Shown here: positions 8,101 through 15,922 of the stretch, piece by piece
Layout of the letters: the number at the start of each line of letters is the position of its first letter
Numbering within the stretch: position 1 is the stretch's first letter
Assembly: GCF_900447045.1 (NCBI RefSeq)
Contig: NZ_UAWH01000018.1
Coordinates: forward strand, 124,001-188,000
From: Clostridium paraputrificum
Lineage (GTDB): Bacteria > Bacillota > Clostridia > Clostridiales > Clostridiaceae
Length of the DNA: 64,000 nt
Direction of reading: 5' to 3'
Program-made: the position numbers and the translations under genes
Notes under the pieces: model-generated
The model's database searches: none
Seen by the model: only the letters and a program-made list of their open reading frames with translations
What the model was told of the DNA's origin: nothing

Positions 8101-8361
8101 ATGTTTTTAGAAAATAGAGCAGACAAAATAGTTAGAGGGATATTTATTGGTGGTATAGTATATTTTATTGGGTTTATTCTAATATGCTTAGCAAGAACAT
8201 CAGGTGCATCTTCAGAAATAGGACAATATATAGCTATAGGAATATTTTATTTAGGAACTATTTGTAAACCAGTAGGTATAATAGTTATTTTTAAATTTTT
8301 ATGTGATTCATTATATAAGATATTAAAAGCAATTGATAACTATAATAACCAACAATCTTAA
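8101..8361 (+). CDS. Cassette B small membrane protein (86 aa, two TM helices)
   Basis: ATG behind AAAGGAGGGAG, a very strong ribosome-binding site. Hydrophobic helices lie at about 12-33 and 42-68, with an amphipathic end. No family recognised and no sequence similarity to the cassette A protein, although promoter and terminator flanks match. This fits two cargo genes in one type of cassette. Confidence 0.6.
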   Translation: MFLENRADKIVRGIFIGGIVYFIGFILICLARTSGASSEIGQYIAIGIFYLGTICKPVGIIVIFKFLCDSLYKILKAIDNYNNQQS

Positions 8362-8398
8362 ATTTTTATGAATACAAAATTAAATATAAGTTGCTAAA

Positions 8399-8436
8399 AT
8401 ACCGTATTATTCAAAAAGAATATGCGGTATTTTTTA
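8399..8436 (+). terminator. Cassette B terminator
   Basis: Hairpin accgtattattc / gaatatgcggt with an A-rich loop and a TTTTTT tail. Same sequence as cassette A apart from the loop. Confidence 0.8.
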
Positions 8437-8464
8437 TTCGCAATTCTAAGAAAGGATAATTTAA

Positions 8465-8641
8465 ATGAAGCAAATAGAAAAATTGATAAACGATTTAAAT
8501 GAAGATAGCGTGGAACTCTTTCATAAAAATAGGACATCTAAACAGCAGGAAGAATTAATGAGAAGTATGCTAAGAAGAGCTAAGAAATTAAAAGTGTTAT
8601 TAGAATGTGAAGTTAACCAACTTTATAGAGATAATAACTAA
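8465..8641 (+). CDS. Small helical phage protein (58 aa)
   Basis: ATG with AAAGGA upstream. The product is wholly polar and helical, with a KQQEELMRSMLRRAKKLK stretch. Unknown function. It is the last gene of the early plus-strand run before the convergent DUF2513 gene. Confidence 0.5.
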   Translation: MKQIEKLINDLNEDSVELFHKNRTSKQQEELMRSMLRRAKKLKVLLECEVNQLYRDNN

Positions 8642-8642
8642 G

Positions 8643-8665
8643 AAAGGGAGACAAGCTCTCCCTTT
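8643..8665. terminator. Bidirectional terminator between convergent genes
   Basis: Perfect 9-bp stem AAAGGGAGA/TCTCCCTTT with a 5-base loop, placed between the stop codons of the plus gene ending 8641 and the minus gene ending 8664. Confidence 0.75.
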
Positions 8666-9032
8666 AACTTAGACCTAATTTCTGTTGAATTATAGCTGTT
8701 GCTAGTGGAATCATTACTTGTAAAGAAACAGATCCAACTGTATTAGCTTTTTCTTTCACGGCTTTCCAAATATGATCTTCACGAATGTTATCTAAATATT
8801 GATGACCTTCCCATGTAAGAGCTCTAGTAATTATCGGTCTATTTCCACCAAAAGTTACTGGAACTAATCCAGCTTCATTTAGCTTAGATAGATGGTAGTA
8901 GATTTTATTTAAATCATATTTATCTTCAAAGAAGTTACACAAAGTATCTACATCCGTACGAGACTTTTCATAGTCAGTATGATCTTCAATATATAACATT
9001 ATATCCCTAATACAATCATTATCTAAACGCAT
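8664..9032 (-). CDS. DUF2513 family protein
   Basis: 122 aa, minus strand, GAGGTG before the ATG. It has the DUF2513 pattern: an N-terminal helix MRLDNDCIRDIMLYIED, a winged-helix-like IYYHLSKLNEAGLV, and LTWEGHQYLDNIR. DUF2513 proteins are common in phages and resemble winged-helix regulators; no activity is established. It is the only leftward gene in the replication region and is divergent from the primase gene across an inverted repeat, consistent with a regulator of that region. Confidence 0.85.
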   Translation of the reverse strand: MRLDNDCIRDIMLYIEDHTDYEKSRTDVDTLCNFFEDKYDLNKIYYHLSKLNEAGLVPVTFGGNRPIITRALTWEGHQYLDNIREDHIWKAVKEKANTVGSVSLQVMIPLATAIIQQKLGLS

Positions 9033-9043
9033 TTAAAATCACC

Positions 9044-9078
9044 TCACTTTTATAATCCTAATTATACTATAAAAGTGA
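9044..9078. promoter_or_regulatory. Inverted-repeat operator between DUF2513 and primase genes
   Basis: Perfect 11-bp inverted repeat TCACTTTTATA / TATAAAAGTGA with a 13-base spacer. A TATAAT box for the minus-strand DUF2513 gene (plus coordinates 9061-9066) lies in the spacer, so a bound dimer would cover it. Operator function is inferred. Confidence 0.5.
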
Positions 9079-9111
9079 TAAAATAGTAATTAAAGAATAG
9101 GGAGGTAAATC

Positions 9112-11013
9112 ATGAAAAAAACTAATGATAAAAAGGTATATGACTTAATATTTGAACATTATTATCCTTTAATTACTGGAACTAAAAAACCAAATGTTCA
9201 GTCTGTATCAGAAGAAAATTCAATTCCTTACGAAGAAATAAAAACCCAGAAGGACTATGGAGCTACACTTAAACCAAGCACCATTATGGTTGATATTGAT
9301 GATATGGATAAAGCTCTTAAAGTAAAGAAAATAATTGAAAAATTAAATACTAACTGTATAATTATCCAAACATCGAGTGGTATGCATTTTCACTTTGCTA
9401 ACACTAATATTAAGTCAAATAAGCAGCATTATTATACTCCATTAGGAATAAAAACAGAAACTAAGTATCCACATCAAAATGTAGTAACTCCGATAAGGTT
9501 AAATGGTAAAACTCGTAAAGTTATTTATTCAACTGATTCACTAGACAAGCTTCCTGTATGGTTAATTCCATTGAGTAAAAGATTTTCTACAGATTTCTCT
9601 AAACTCCAGGAAGGTGACGGAAGAAATGATACGTTATTTGCTTATATTTTAACTCTTCAGCAGCAATCACTTACTAAGAATGAGATAAGAGAAGTAATAA
9701 AAGTAATTAATCAATTTATACTTAAGGAACCAGTTAGTGATAAAGAATTAGAAGTTATATTAAGAGATAAGGCCTTTCTTAAGGAGTCTTTTTACATTAA
9801 AGGAAAGCTACAGTATGAAAAACTAGCTACTTATTTAATTAGAGAACATAATGTTGTAAAAATAAATGATAATCTTCATGTATATAAGCAAGGTTATTAT
9901 ACATCTGAAACAGATGAGATTGAAAGAATTATGCTTCAGTACATTGTCAATTCAACAAGGACTCCAAGATTGGAAGTAATGAGGTACCTGGAACTTAAAT
10001 CTGAAGAAGTAAGAATGGAAACTCCAACATTGATATCTTTAAACAATGGAGTATTAAACTTGGAAACAAAACAGTTATTAGAATTTAGTTCTGATTATAA
10101 GATTAAAAATAAGGTGCCAATTAATTATAATCCAACTGCGTATTCAGAAATTATGGACAAGACATTAAATAAAATATCATGTGATGATAAACAACTTAGA
10201 ATGCTTATAGAAGAAATGATTGGTTATATATTATTTAGAAGGAATGAGCTTGGAAAATGCTTTATTTTAACTGGTTCAGGTGCTAATGGTAAATCTACTT
10301 TACTGGATGTAATCAAAAGACTCATTGGTAAAGAGAATATTTCAAGTGTGGCTCTGAATGAATTGAATGATCGTTTCCGTACATTCCAATTAGAAGGTAA
10401 GTTGGCCAATATAGGTGATGATATTAGCAATGGTTATATTGAAGATAATAGTACCTTTAAAAAATTAGTTACTGGAGAAACAGTTAATGTAGAAAGAAAG
10501 GGTAAAGATCCTTTTGATTTTGAGAACTATTCAAAACTAATTTTCTCATGTAATGAAATTCCTAGAATCAATGATCTGAGCGATGGACTTAAACGTCGTA
10601 TCATATTCATCCCTTTCAATGCTAAGTTTAGTAAATCAGATCCTGATTATGATCCATTTATAGTAGACAAGCTTTTATCATCAGAGTCATTAGAATATTT
10701 ATTAAAAATAGCATTAGAAGGATTAGATAGAATTTTATATAATAGGGAATTTACAACACCTAAATCAGTTAATGATGCTTGGGAAGATTACGAAAAACGT
10801 AATAATCCAATACTAGGATTTTTAGAGGAAGGAAAAATTGAAAATGAATCAACTAAAGATGTATATCTTCAATATCAAACATATTGCAGTGAGAATGGGT
10901 TGAAACATTTATCACGTATAGCTTTTAGTAGAGAAATTTGTAAGCATGGGTATATTACAAAACAATCAAAAGTAAATGGTAAAAGAATTTCAATATTTAT
11001 AAAGGGGGAATAA
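9112..11013 (+). CDS. Primase-helicase, D5/SF3 family
   Basis: 633 aa, GGGAGG upstream of the ATG. The N-terminal 170 residues resemble an archaeo-eukaryotic primase-type domain (IMVDIDD, TSSGMHFHF). A helical primase C-terminal region follows. Residues 380-520 form a superfamily 3 helicase: Walker A GSGANGKST at 388-396 (K394), Walker B around LANIGDDIS, and sensor region KLIFSCNEIPR. C-terminal D5-type winged region to the end. It would open the origin and prime synthesis for the PolB-type enzyme upstream; candidate origin repeats lie 290 bases downstream. Confidence 0.9.
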   Translation: MKKTNDKKVYDLIFEHYYPLITGTKKPNVQSVSEENSIPYEEIKTQKDYGATLKPSTIMVDIDDMDKALKVKKIIEKLNTNCIIIQTSSGMHFHFANTNIKSNKQHYYTPLGIKTETKYPHQNVVTPIRLNGKTRKVIYSTDSLDKLPVWLIPLSKRFSTDFSKLQEGDGRNDTLFAYILTLQQQSLTKNEIREVIKVINQFILKEPVSDKELEVILRDKAFLKESFYIKGKLQYEKLATYLIREHNVVKINDNLHVYKQGYYTSETDEIERIMLQYIVNSTRTPRLEVMRYLELKSEEVRMETPTLISLNNGVLNLETKQLLEFSSDYKIKNKVPINYNPTAYSEIMDKTLNKISCDDKQLRMLIEEMIGYILFRRNELGKCFILTGSGANGKSTLLDVIKRLIGKENISSVALNELNDRFRTFQLEGKLANIGDDISNGYIEDNSTFKKLVTGETVNVERKGKDPFDFENYSKLIFSCNEIPRINDLSDGLKRRIIFIPFNAKFSKSDPDYDPFIVDKLLSSESLEYLLKIALEGLDRILYNREFTTPKSVNDAWEDYEKRNNPILGFLEEGKIENESTKDVYLQYQTYCSENGLKHLSRIAFSREICKHGYITKQSKVNGKRISIFIKGE

Positions 11014-11015
11014 AA

Positions 11016-11291
11016 ATGAAAATGTACATTGCAAGCACAACTCCAATAGAACTTAAGGTTAATTCATATGAAATTATTGATGAGACAGAAACTACTTATA
11101 CAATAGATTTGGAAGAATTCACTCATATTATTAAAAAGGAATCAATGTATAACACATGCTGTGGATTAACAGAAGAAGATGCTATAGAAAGCTTAAAAGC
11201 AAAAATCCAAGAAGATATTAAAATGACAAAAGAAAAATTAAGATATCTAGAAAGTCAATTAGATATTGCTAATGGTGGCTTTGGAATTTAA
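11016..11291 (+). CDS. Phage hypothetical protein (91 aa)
   Basis: Begins 2 bases after the primase-helicase stop, with AAAGGGGG upstream. Beta-rich N-terminal half and a C-terminal coiled-coil helix (EDIKMTKEKLRYLESQLDI). Two adjacent cysteines at about 48-49. Not recognised. Its position between the helicase and the repeat cluster suggests a replication accessory role, without direct support. Confidence 0.55.
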   Translation: MKMYIASTTPIELKVNSYEIIDETETTYTIDLEEFTHIIKKESMYNTCCGLTEEDAIESLKAKIQEDIKMTKEKLRYLESQLDIANGGFGI

Positions 11292-11295
11292 TTAA

Positions 11296-11587
11296 ACTAA
11301 GATAGTACTAAGATGGACTAAGATACTTTTATAACATCTTAGTCCCATACAAACGCAGTAATAGCAACGGTTTAGAATATATAGGACTAAGATGACTAAG
11401 ATAAATTTAACTTCTTTATTATAAAATTACTACTTCTCAAAAAAAGTTATTTATATATATAAAGAAATATATATATATCTTAGTACCTTTTTTGAATGAA
11501 AAAACACTTATAAAGTAAGTTAAATAAACACTTTGAAGGGGTACTAAGATGTATTTTTTATCTTAGTACTCATCTTAGTATCTTAGT
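11296..11587. repeat. Eleven copies of ACTAAGAT, candidate phage replication origin
   Basis: Direct copies start at 11296, 11307, 11317, 11386, 11395 and 11543; inverted copies (ATCTTAGT) start at 11336, 11477, 11560, 11572 and 11580. Several are extended to GTACTAAGAT, and 11541-11569 forms a perfect 10-bp inverted pair. A very AT-rich stretch (about 11403-11476) separates two clusters. The 340-base gap has no ORF. Iterons plus an AT-rich zone next to a primase-helicase are the usual form of a replication origin. Confidence 0.75.
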
Positions 11588-11632
11588 ACCCTTACTTAAT
11601 TAAGTCTAATACCAACGATTAAGGAGGATTTT

Positions 11633-12070
11633 ATGAGTACAAATGATAAATTTAAAAGAGTAGAAGCAATGCTTTATAACTATAAAAACACAGTTGCTGA
11701 AATAAAAATATTAAAAAGAGATTTAGAAATATTAGAAAATGATTATAGAGGAACTGGAGCTATAGGATATGAAGAGAAGACAGGTTCAACTAATAAATTT
11801 AATTCTGATGTAGAGAATGAAGTTATTAAGAGAGCAGAGAAGATCCAAAGAATTAAAAATAAGATTAGATTAAAAGAAATAGAAGTTGCTAATATAGGTG
11901 ATGCTTATGAATCATTATTAGAAGATGAACAGCTATTAATTAGAGAAAGATACTTTAATAAAAAAGCAAATAAATATATTGCTAGTATATTTAGTGTCAC
12001 TGAGCAAACATCATGTGATTATAAGAATAAGGTAATTAATAAATTAATACCATTATTAATAAGTGATTAA
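11633..12070 (+). CDS. ArpU/sigma-70 region 4-like phage late transcription regulator
   Basis: 145 aa, AAGGAGG upstream. The N-terminal two thirds is coiled coil; the C-terminus (EDEQLLIRERYF...VTEQTSCDYKNKVINKL) resembles sigma-70 region 4 helix-turn-helix, as in ArpU/RinA-type regulators. Such proteins sit just before the terminase and switch on late genes. The position fits exactly. Target sites are not identified here. Confidence 0.75.
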   Translation: MSTNDKFKRVEAMLYNYKNTVAEIKILKRDLEILENDYRGTGAIGYEEKTGSTNKFNSDVENEVIKRAEKIQRIKNKIRLKEIEVANIGDAYESLLEDEQLLIRERYFNKKANKYIASIFSVTEQTSCDYKNKVINKLIPLLISD

Positions 12071-12167
12071 GACTACATTCAAGATTAATTCATATGTGAT
12101 TAATGAGAGTTTAACATAGATGTATTATGACATTATATAATAGTAATATAGAAAAATATCAAAGACA

Positions 12168-12200
12168 GAGACATCTAAAAAAGGTGTCTCATTTTTATTT
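12168..12200 (+). terminator. Terminator upstream of terminase small subunit
   Basis: GAGACATC/GGTGTCTC stem with an A-rich loop, followed by ATTTTTATTT, 25 bases before the terS start. Confidence 0.7.
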
Positions 12201-12214
12201 AAGGAGGTTTATAT

Positions 12215-12631
12215 ATGAGTAATGTTAGTGAAATGCAAAGTAATGTAATAGATTTAATGCTTGAAGGGCACAAGATGACTGAGATTGCTAAAGAAACAGG
12301 AATATATAGATCTCAGTTGTATAGATGGTTAAAGAATGAAGAATTTAAGGCTGAGCTAGAGTCACGAAGAGCACAGCTTAGAAAGTCTGCTAATGACAAA
12401 ATTACTGGTAAGGTTGATTATTTAGCTGACGAAATGCTTAAATTAGCTAAAGAAAGTACTGACCAACGTGTTAAATATAACGCTATTAAGTATCTATTAG
12501 ACAGATCTCTTGGTGTTCCTACTGCTGCTAAGGAAGATAATAGTGATCCTGGTGATAATAATAATAATAAAGATAGTAACCAATTAAAGAAGGAGCTTGA
12601 AGATATCAAGAATTTAACTGTTGTTAAGTAG
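12215..12631 (+). CDS. terS: Terminase small subunit (phBC6A51-type HTH)
   Basis: 138 aa, AAGGAGG upstream. N-terminal helix-turn-helix (VIDLMLEGHKMTEIAKETG, then YRSQLYRWLKNEEF) is the DNA-recognition domain of phBC6A51-like small terminases; the middle is helical for oligomerisation; an Asn/Asp-rich linker (about 108-122) precedes the C-terminal helix. It recognises phage DNA for packaging with TerL, which here lies 4.9 kb downstream instead of next door. Confidence 0.8.
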   Translation: MSNVSEMQSNVIDLMLEGHKMTEIAKETGIYRSQLYRWLKNEEFKAELESRRAQLRKSANDKITGKVDYLADEMLKLAKESTDQRVKYNAIKYLLDRSLGVPTAAKEDNSDPGDNNNNKDSNQLKKELEDIKNLTVVK

Positions 12632-12710
12632 TTCGTAATGGTAGAGTATTACAAACTAATATAACATTATTATATTTTGGTTCAAATAAGTGTTGAAAAC
12701 ACTTTATAAA

Positions 12711-12755
12711 CGTTCGTTAAAATATATTTACTTTTGCGAACGATGGGTTTATAAT
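12711..12755 (+). promoter_or_regulatory. Promoter with inverted repeat upstream of serine recombinase
   Basis: TTTACT at 12727-12732 and TATAAT at 12750-12755 are spaced by 17 bases. The 6-bp inverted repeat CGTTCG (12711-12716) / CGAACG (12737-12742) brackets the -35. This could be a regulator or recombinase binding site. A leader of about 110 bases follows with GGGG...CCCC complementarity. Confidence 0.5.
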
Positions 12756-12866
12756 GTATTTATAGATAAGAGCTGTAGGGGTACCTTCTAAAATGATAAG
12801 TGGAAATTCCCCGTTTGACCAGTTACACAATTTCTATAATATTTTTGAAAAACCGAGGTGTTTGTG

Positions 12867-13484
12867 ATGAATAAAACTTTTGCTTATTTACGAGTTTCTA
12901 CTAAAGACCAGAATCTTGATAGACAAAGAGAAAGTGTTCTTAAATATTGCGAAGATAATAATATTGAAATTCAAGAAAGAGATATAATAACTGATAAACA
13001 ATCTGGTAAAGACTTTAATAGAGAAGGTTATCAAACATTAAAGAATAGTTTATTACGTTCTGGTGATACATTAATAATTAAAGAACTTGATAGACTTGGT
13101 AGAGATATGACTATGATTAAGGAAGAATGGCAGTCCCTTGAAAGAAAAGGAATAAGCATAGTTGTTATAGATACTCCGATACTTAATACTGTTGGGAAAT
13201 CTGATTTAGAAAAAACTTTAATATCTAATATAGTATTTGAGTTACTTAGTTATATGGCTGAAAAAGAAAGACTTAAGATAAAACAAAGACAGGCTGAGGG
13301 AATCGCAGCAGCTAAATCCAAAGGTAAGAAATTTGGAAGGCCAAGAATATCTTATCCTGATAATTGGGAAGAGGTTTATACGAAATTGAAGGATGGAAAA
13401 ATTACAGCTGTAAAAGCTATGGAATTAACCAGTATGAAAAAGACATCTTTCTATAAATTAATTAAGCAATATGAAAATAAGTAG
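12867..13484 (+). CDS. Serine recombinase, resolvase/invertase family (205 aa)
   Basis: Start chosen at ATG 12867, 6 bases after GAGGTG; a GTG at 12858 is in frame. The resolvase N-terminal domain has AYLRVS with nucleophile Ser11, then KELDRLGRD and a long E helix ending KGKKFGRP. The C-terminus (VKAMELTSMKKTSFYKLI) is the DNA-binding helix-turn-helix. It is the size of a Tn3-type resolvase or invertase, much smaller than a phage large serine integrase. It sits in the accessory block between the terminase genes and may be linked to how that block moves; no paired inversion sites were found. Confidence 0.85.
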   Translation: MNKTFAYLRVSTKDQNLDRQRESVLKYCEDNNIEIQERDIITDKQSGKDFNREGYQTLKNSLLRSGDTLIIKELDRLGRDMTMIKEEWQSLERKGISIVVIDTPILNTVGKSDLEKTLISNIVFELLSYMAEKERLKIKQRQAEGIAAAKSKGKKFGRPRISYPDNWEEVYTKLKDGKITAVKAMELTSMKKTSFYKLIKQYENK

Positions 13485-13578
13485 TGTATTAGGCTTGTGA
13501 AGGTGTTAGAAAATAAGTTATTGGTTAAAAATAAAGAGGCTGTACAAGGCTAATACAGGTTTTAAGAGGGTGTTTGTT

Positions 13579-13779
13579 ATGAAAATAGGTATGAGGAAAC
13601 CTTCACTAAAGAAAAGTATAAAAGCAAGAACTACTGGTAAAGCAAAAAGAGCAGTGAAGAAAGCTGTGATACCTGGCTATGGAAAGAAAGGTACAGGATG
13701 GTTAAAGGATCCAAAGAAAGCTGCTTATAATAAAGTATATAAAAAGACAACTTTTAGTATATTTGATATATTTAAATAA
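13579..13779 (+). CDS. Small very basic phage protein (66 aa)
   Basis: ATG 13579 is placed 8 bases after AAGAGGG; the upstream in-frame GTG at 13570 overlaps that site. Extremely lysine/arginine-rich with KSIKARTTGK, a GYGKKGTGW turn and KKAAYNKVYKKTTF. Short proteins or N-terminal regions of this type recur in Firmicute prophages; the function is unknown to me. Nucleic acid binding is plausible from charge. Confidence 0.6.
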   Translation: MKIGMRKPSLKKSIKARTTGKAKRAVKKAVIPGYGKKGTGWLKDPKKAAYNKVYKKTTFSIFDIFK

Positions 13780-13830
13780 AGGAAAATGCCAAATTCTGTA
13801 GAATTATTTCTATGGGAGGAGGTGAAAGTA

Positions 13831-14601
13831 GTGGTTAGTATGTTTAATAAAAAGGAAATTATGAGAGCAAGAAGAAATATTCAAGCTTGTATGGAAGATG
13901 TTGTTAACAATGTTGGAAGAACTATGTACCATGTTAACATAAAAAGATTTAGTAATCTTTTAGAATCTGATAAAGTTCTAAAGTTCTTAACAGATCCTTT
14001 CTTTAAATTAGATGTTAGTAACGTTGAAGAAGCCGATTGTGGATGGATTGAACTGAATATTCCAGATTCTATAGATTATCAAATAGCATATGTACTTAAA
14101 AAAATTAAATATTTTTCAAATTATGACGATAAGTTAATTGAACTTGATTTTTTATATAATGTATTTAAGCAGAAGTCTTTACATGAAAATGCAGAAATAT
14201 GGAATAATGAAATTGTTACTCCATGTTTTAGGGAGATTTTATTCAGAATAGATGATTTGATTGAAGATCTTCCAGAAGAAGAGGAGGTAAATGCTAAATA
14301 TATGAGCATAATAAATATTGGGAGTGTAAGTAATACTAATGGAAATTTAGCTATAGGTAATAATAATACACAAAACAATAATTCAGTAGATGTATTTGAA
14401 GATATTATTAAACTAATTAATGAAAATATTAATGATGATAATGAGAAAAAAGAGGCTTTAAGTATAGTAAATGAACTTAAAGATAATAATAATAATAAAG
14501 ATACATTTAAACATATTGTTCCAAAGTTTATAGCAGCAACAGCAAAATATGGACCTGTTTTTTTGGGTATGTGGCAAACATTGCAAAATATGTGCAATTA
14601 A
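13831..14601 (+). CDS. Unknown accessory protein with GNNNTQN segment and C-terminal hydrophobic helix
   Basis: GTG 13831 follows GGGAGGAGG by 8 bases, so I prefer it to the far upstream ATG at 13786; product 256 aa. The N-terminal 150 residues are helical. A short Asn-rich stretch (NIGSVSNTNGNLAIGNNNTQNNNS) follows, then a helical region and a hydrophobic end (YGPVFLGMWQTLQ). Similar GNNNTQN linkers occur in AbiTii-like and other defence-associated proteins, but I cannot assign a family. It ends at a strong terminator and is the gene before the nuclease/ATPase pair. Confidence 0.6.
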   Translation: MVSMFNKKEIMRARRNIQACMEDVVNNVGRTMYHVNIKRFSNLLESDKVLKFLTDPFFKLDVSNVEEADCGWIELNIPDSIDYQIAYVLKKIKYFSNYDDKLIELDFLYNVFKQKSLHENAEIWNNEIVTPCFREILFRIDDLIEDLPEEEEVNAKYMSIINIGSVSNTNGNLAIGNNNTQNNNSVDVFEDIIKLINENINDDNEKKEALSIVNELKDNNNNKDTFKHIVPKFIAATAKYGPVFLGMWQTLQNMCN

Positions 14602-14604
14602 TTG

Positions 14605-14635
14605 AAGAACTCTCATAATTGAGGGTTCTTTTTAT
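14605..14635 (+). terminator. Terminator after the GNNNTQN gene
   Basis: Ten-bp stem (one G-U) AAGAACTCTC/GAGGGTTCTT, six-base loop, TTT tail, directly after the stop at 14601. Confidence 0.75.
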
Positions 14636-14637
14636 TA

Positions 14638-14751
14638 TATAATAGATATATTGCATGTGCTCATTGTGGATGTAAGAAATTTATCCAAGAATATGAGTCT
14701 AATTATCTTAGAGAAGTAATAAAGTCTAAAAAATATAAAAAATCCACATAG
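14638..14751 (+). pseudogene. Remnant reading frame with zinc-knuckle-like CAHCGC
   Basis: An open frame without a start codon or ribosome-binding site reads ...YIACAHCGCKKF... and stops at 14749-14751. The CxxC-x-C pattern and lysine-rich end look like the tail of a small zinc-binding protein. It is probably a decayed fragment left by insertions in this accessory block. Confidence 0.3.
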
Positions 14752-14801
14752 CGCACTTGTTTAAGCTTGATAAAGAATTAGGAATTCTTTAAAGTAGATT
14801 A

Positions 14802-14830
14802 TTGTAAAAAAAAGTATATTAACCTATAAT
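14802..14830 (+). promoter_or_regulatory. Promoter of the nuclease/ATPase operon
   Basis: TTGTAA, 17 bases, TATAAT. It lies after the terminator at 14605 and 58 bases before the GTG at 14888, so the pair has its own transcription start independent of phage late genes. Confidence 0.65.
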
Positions 14831-14887
14831 TATGTATATTAAGATATATTTAATTTAATAATTATATATAATATATAGGGGGATACT

Positions 14888-15922
14888 GTGGAATATAAAA
14901 TACAATCATCGGAAAAGACAACAGCTAGTGGAGCTGAGTATGAAACTAAAGCATTATTGTATTTAATGAATTTTTCAAAAGATTGCAAAGAAGTATATTA
15001 TTTTGTTGTAGATTTTTTTAATGATTTAACAGGTGTAGATAGGTTTTCAGATAAATTATGGGATGTCCAATCTAAAGGAAATAAAAATACTTCTCCCAAA
15101 CAACTTGGAAAGGAATTAGTAACACTACTAAAAAATTATATTTCAGAAATAAATTTTGAATCATACATTATATTTTTAGGTGGAGTTTCAAACTCAGTTA
15201 GAATTGATAATAAAATAACCATTTTTGGTATTGACAATATTAAAGCTAAGGCGATTGAAAAAATTAAAGAGGGTTTAGTTGAAGAAAGTAGGAAAAAAGG
15301 ATATATAGATGAAAGTAAGATAACTGATAAATCAATAGAAGATTTTTTAAGTAAAGTTAGTTTTGTGGTCGATGATAAAACCAAGTGTGAATATGTAAAG
15401 AGTATTATTGAAGTGAATCCTATTATTATTCCAGACGATATTGTTTTAGAACAAATATTTAATCAAATAAGAGACGCTCAATCAGCTAAGAAAAATAATG
15501 GGAATATTGAAGGTGTAACTATAAGAACTACAGATGAGTTTTTATATTATAATCGACATTTAAATGTAAATGAAATTAGAATGATGGTTTTAAGTAGATT
15601 AGTAAATAATAATATTATGCAAAAAGGAGTTCCACATTCTTTTATAGATATATATTCTAAATTTCCTCAAGAAATTAAAAAAGATAAGTTAGAAGATTGT
15701 CAATTGAGTATTGCAAAAATGCTATTTGATAAGAATAATGCAGATAATTTTTGGAAATTTTTTAGTAATATTTATGAAGTGTTATCAAAAAATCCTAATG
15801 AAACAATAGACATATTGTATAGGAATCTTGATAGGAGAATATTAAATAGAATGGACTTGTTAGATGTAGTATCAGTAAAGTATTTCATGGCAATTGTAAA
15901 GGATGGTATGTATGCAGATTAA
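14888..15922 (+). CDS. Putative Cap4/DUF4297-like nuclease, effector of a two-gene defence system
   Basis: 344 aa, GTG start 5 bases after AGGGGG. The N-terminal 110 residues resemble the DUF4297 (Cap4) dsDNA endonuclease domain: ASGAEYE (E19), acidic VDFFNDL (D42, D46), then WDVQSKG with the QxK-type catalytic pair Q61/K63, followed by an amphipathic helix and a hydrophobic strand (YIIFLGG). The rest is helical and unassigned. It overlaps the next gene by 11 bases. Nuclease plus SMC-like ATPase pairs are the form of Lamassu (LmuA/LmuB) and ABC-three-component systems. The match is by motif reading only, so family membership is provisional. Confidence 0.6.
   Translation: MEYKIQSSEKTTASGAEYETKALLYLMNFSKDCKEVYYFVVDFFNDLTGVDRFSDKLWDVQSKGNKNTSPKQLGKELVTLLKNYISEINFESYIIFLGGVSNSVRIDNKITIFGIDNIKAKAIEKIKEGLVEESRKKGYIDESKITDKSIEDFLSKVSFVVDDKTKCEYVKSIIEVNPIIIPDDIVLEQIFNQIRDAQSAKKNNGNIEGVTIRTTDEFLYYNRHLNVNEIRMMVLSRLVNNNIMQKGVPHSFIDIYSKFPQEIKKDKLEDCQLSIAKMLFDKNNADNFWKFFSNIYEVLSKNPNETIDILYRNLDRRILNRMDLLDVVSVKYFMAIVKDGMYAD

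Noticed and set aside
12867-13484. Serine recombinase as the prophage integrase
   Set aside because: About 205 aa, the size of a resolvase/invertase; large serine integrases have several hundred residues and lie next to the attachment site, which is 27 kb away.
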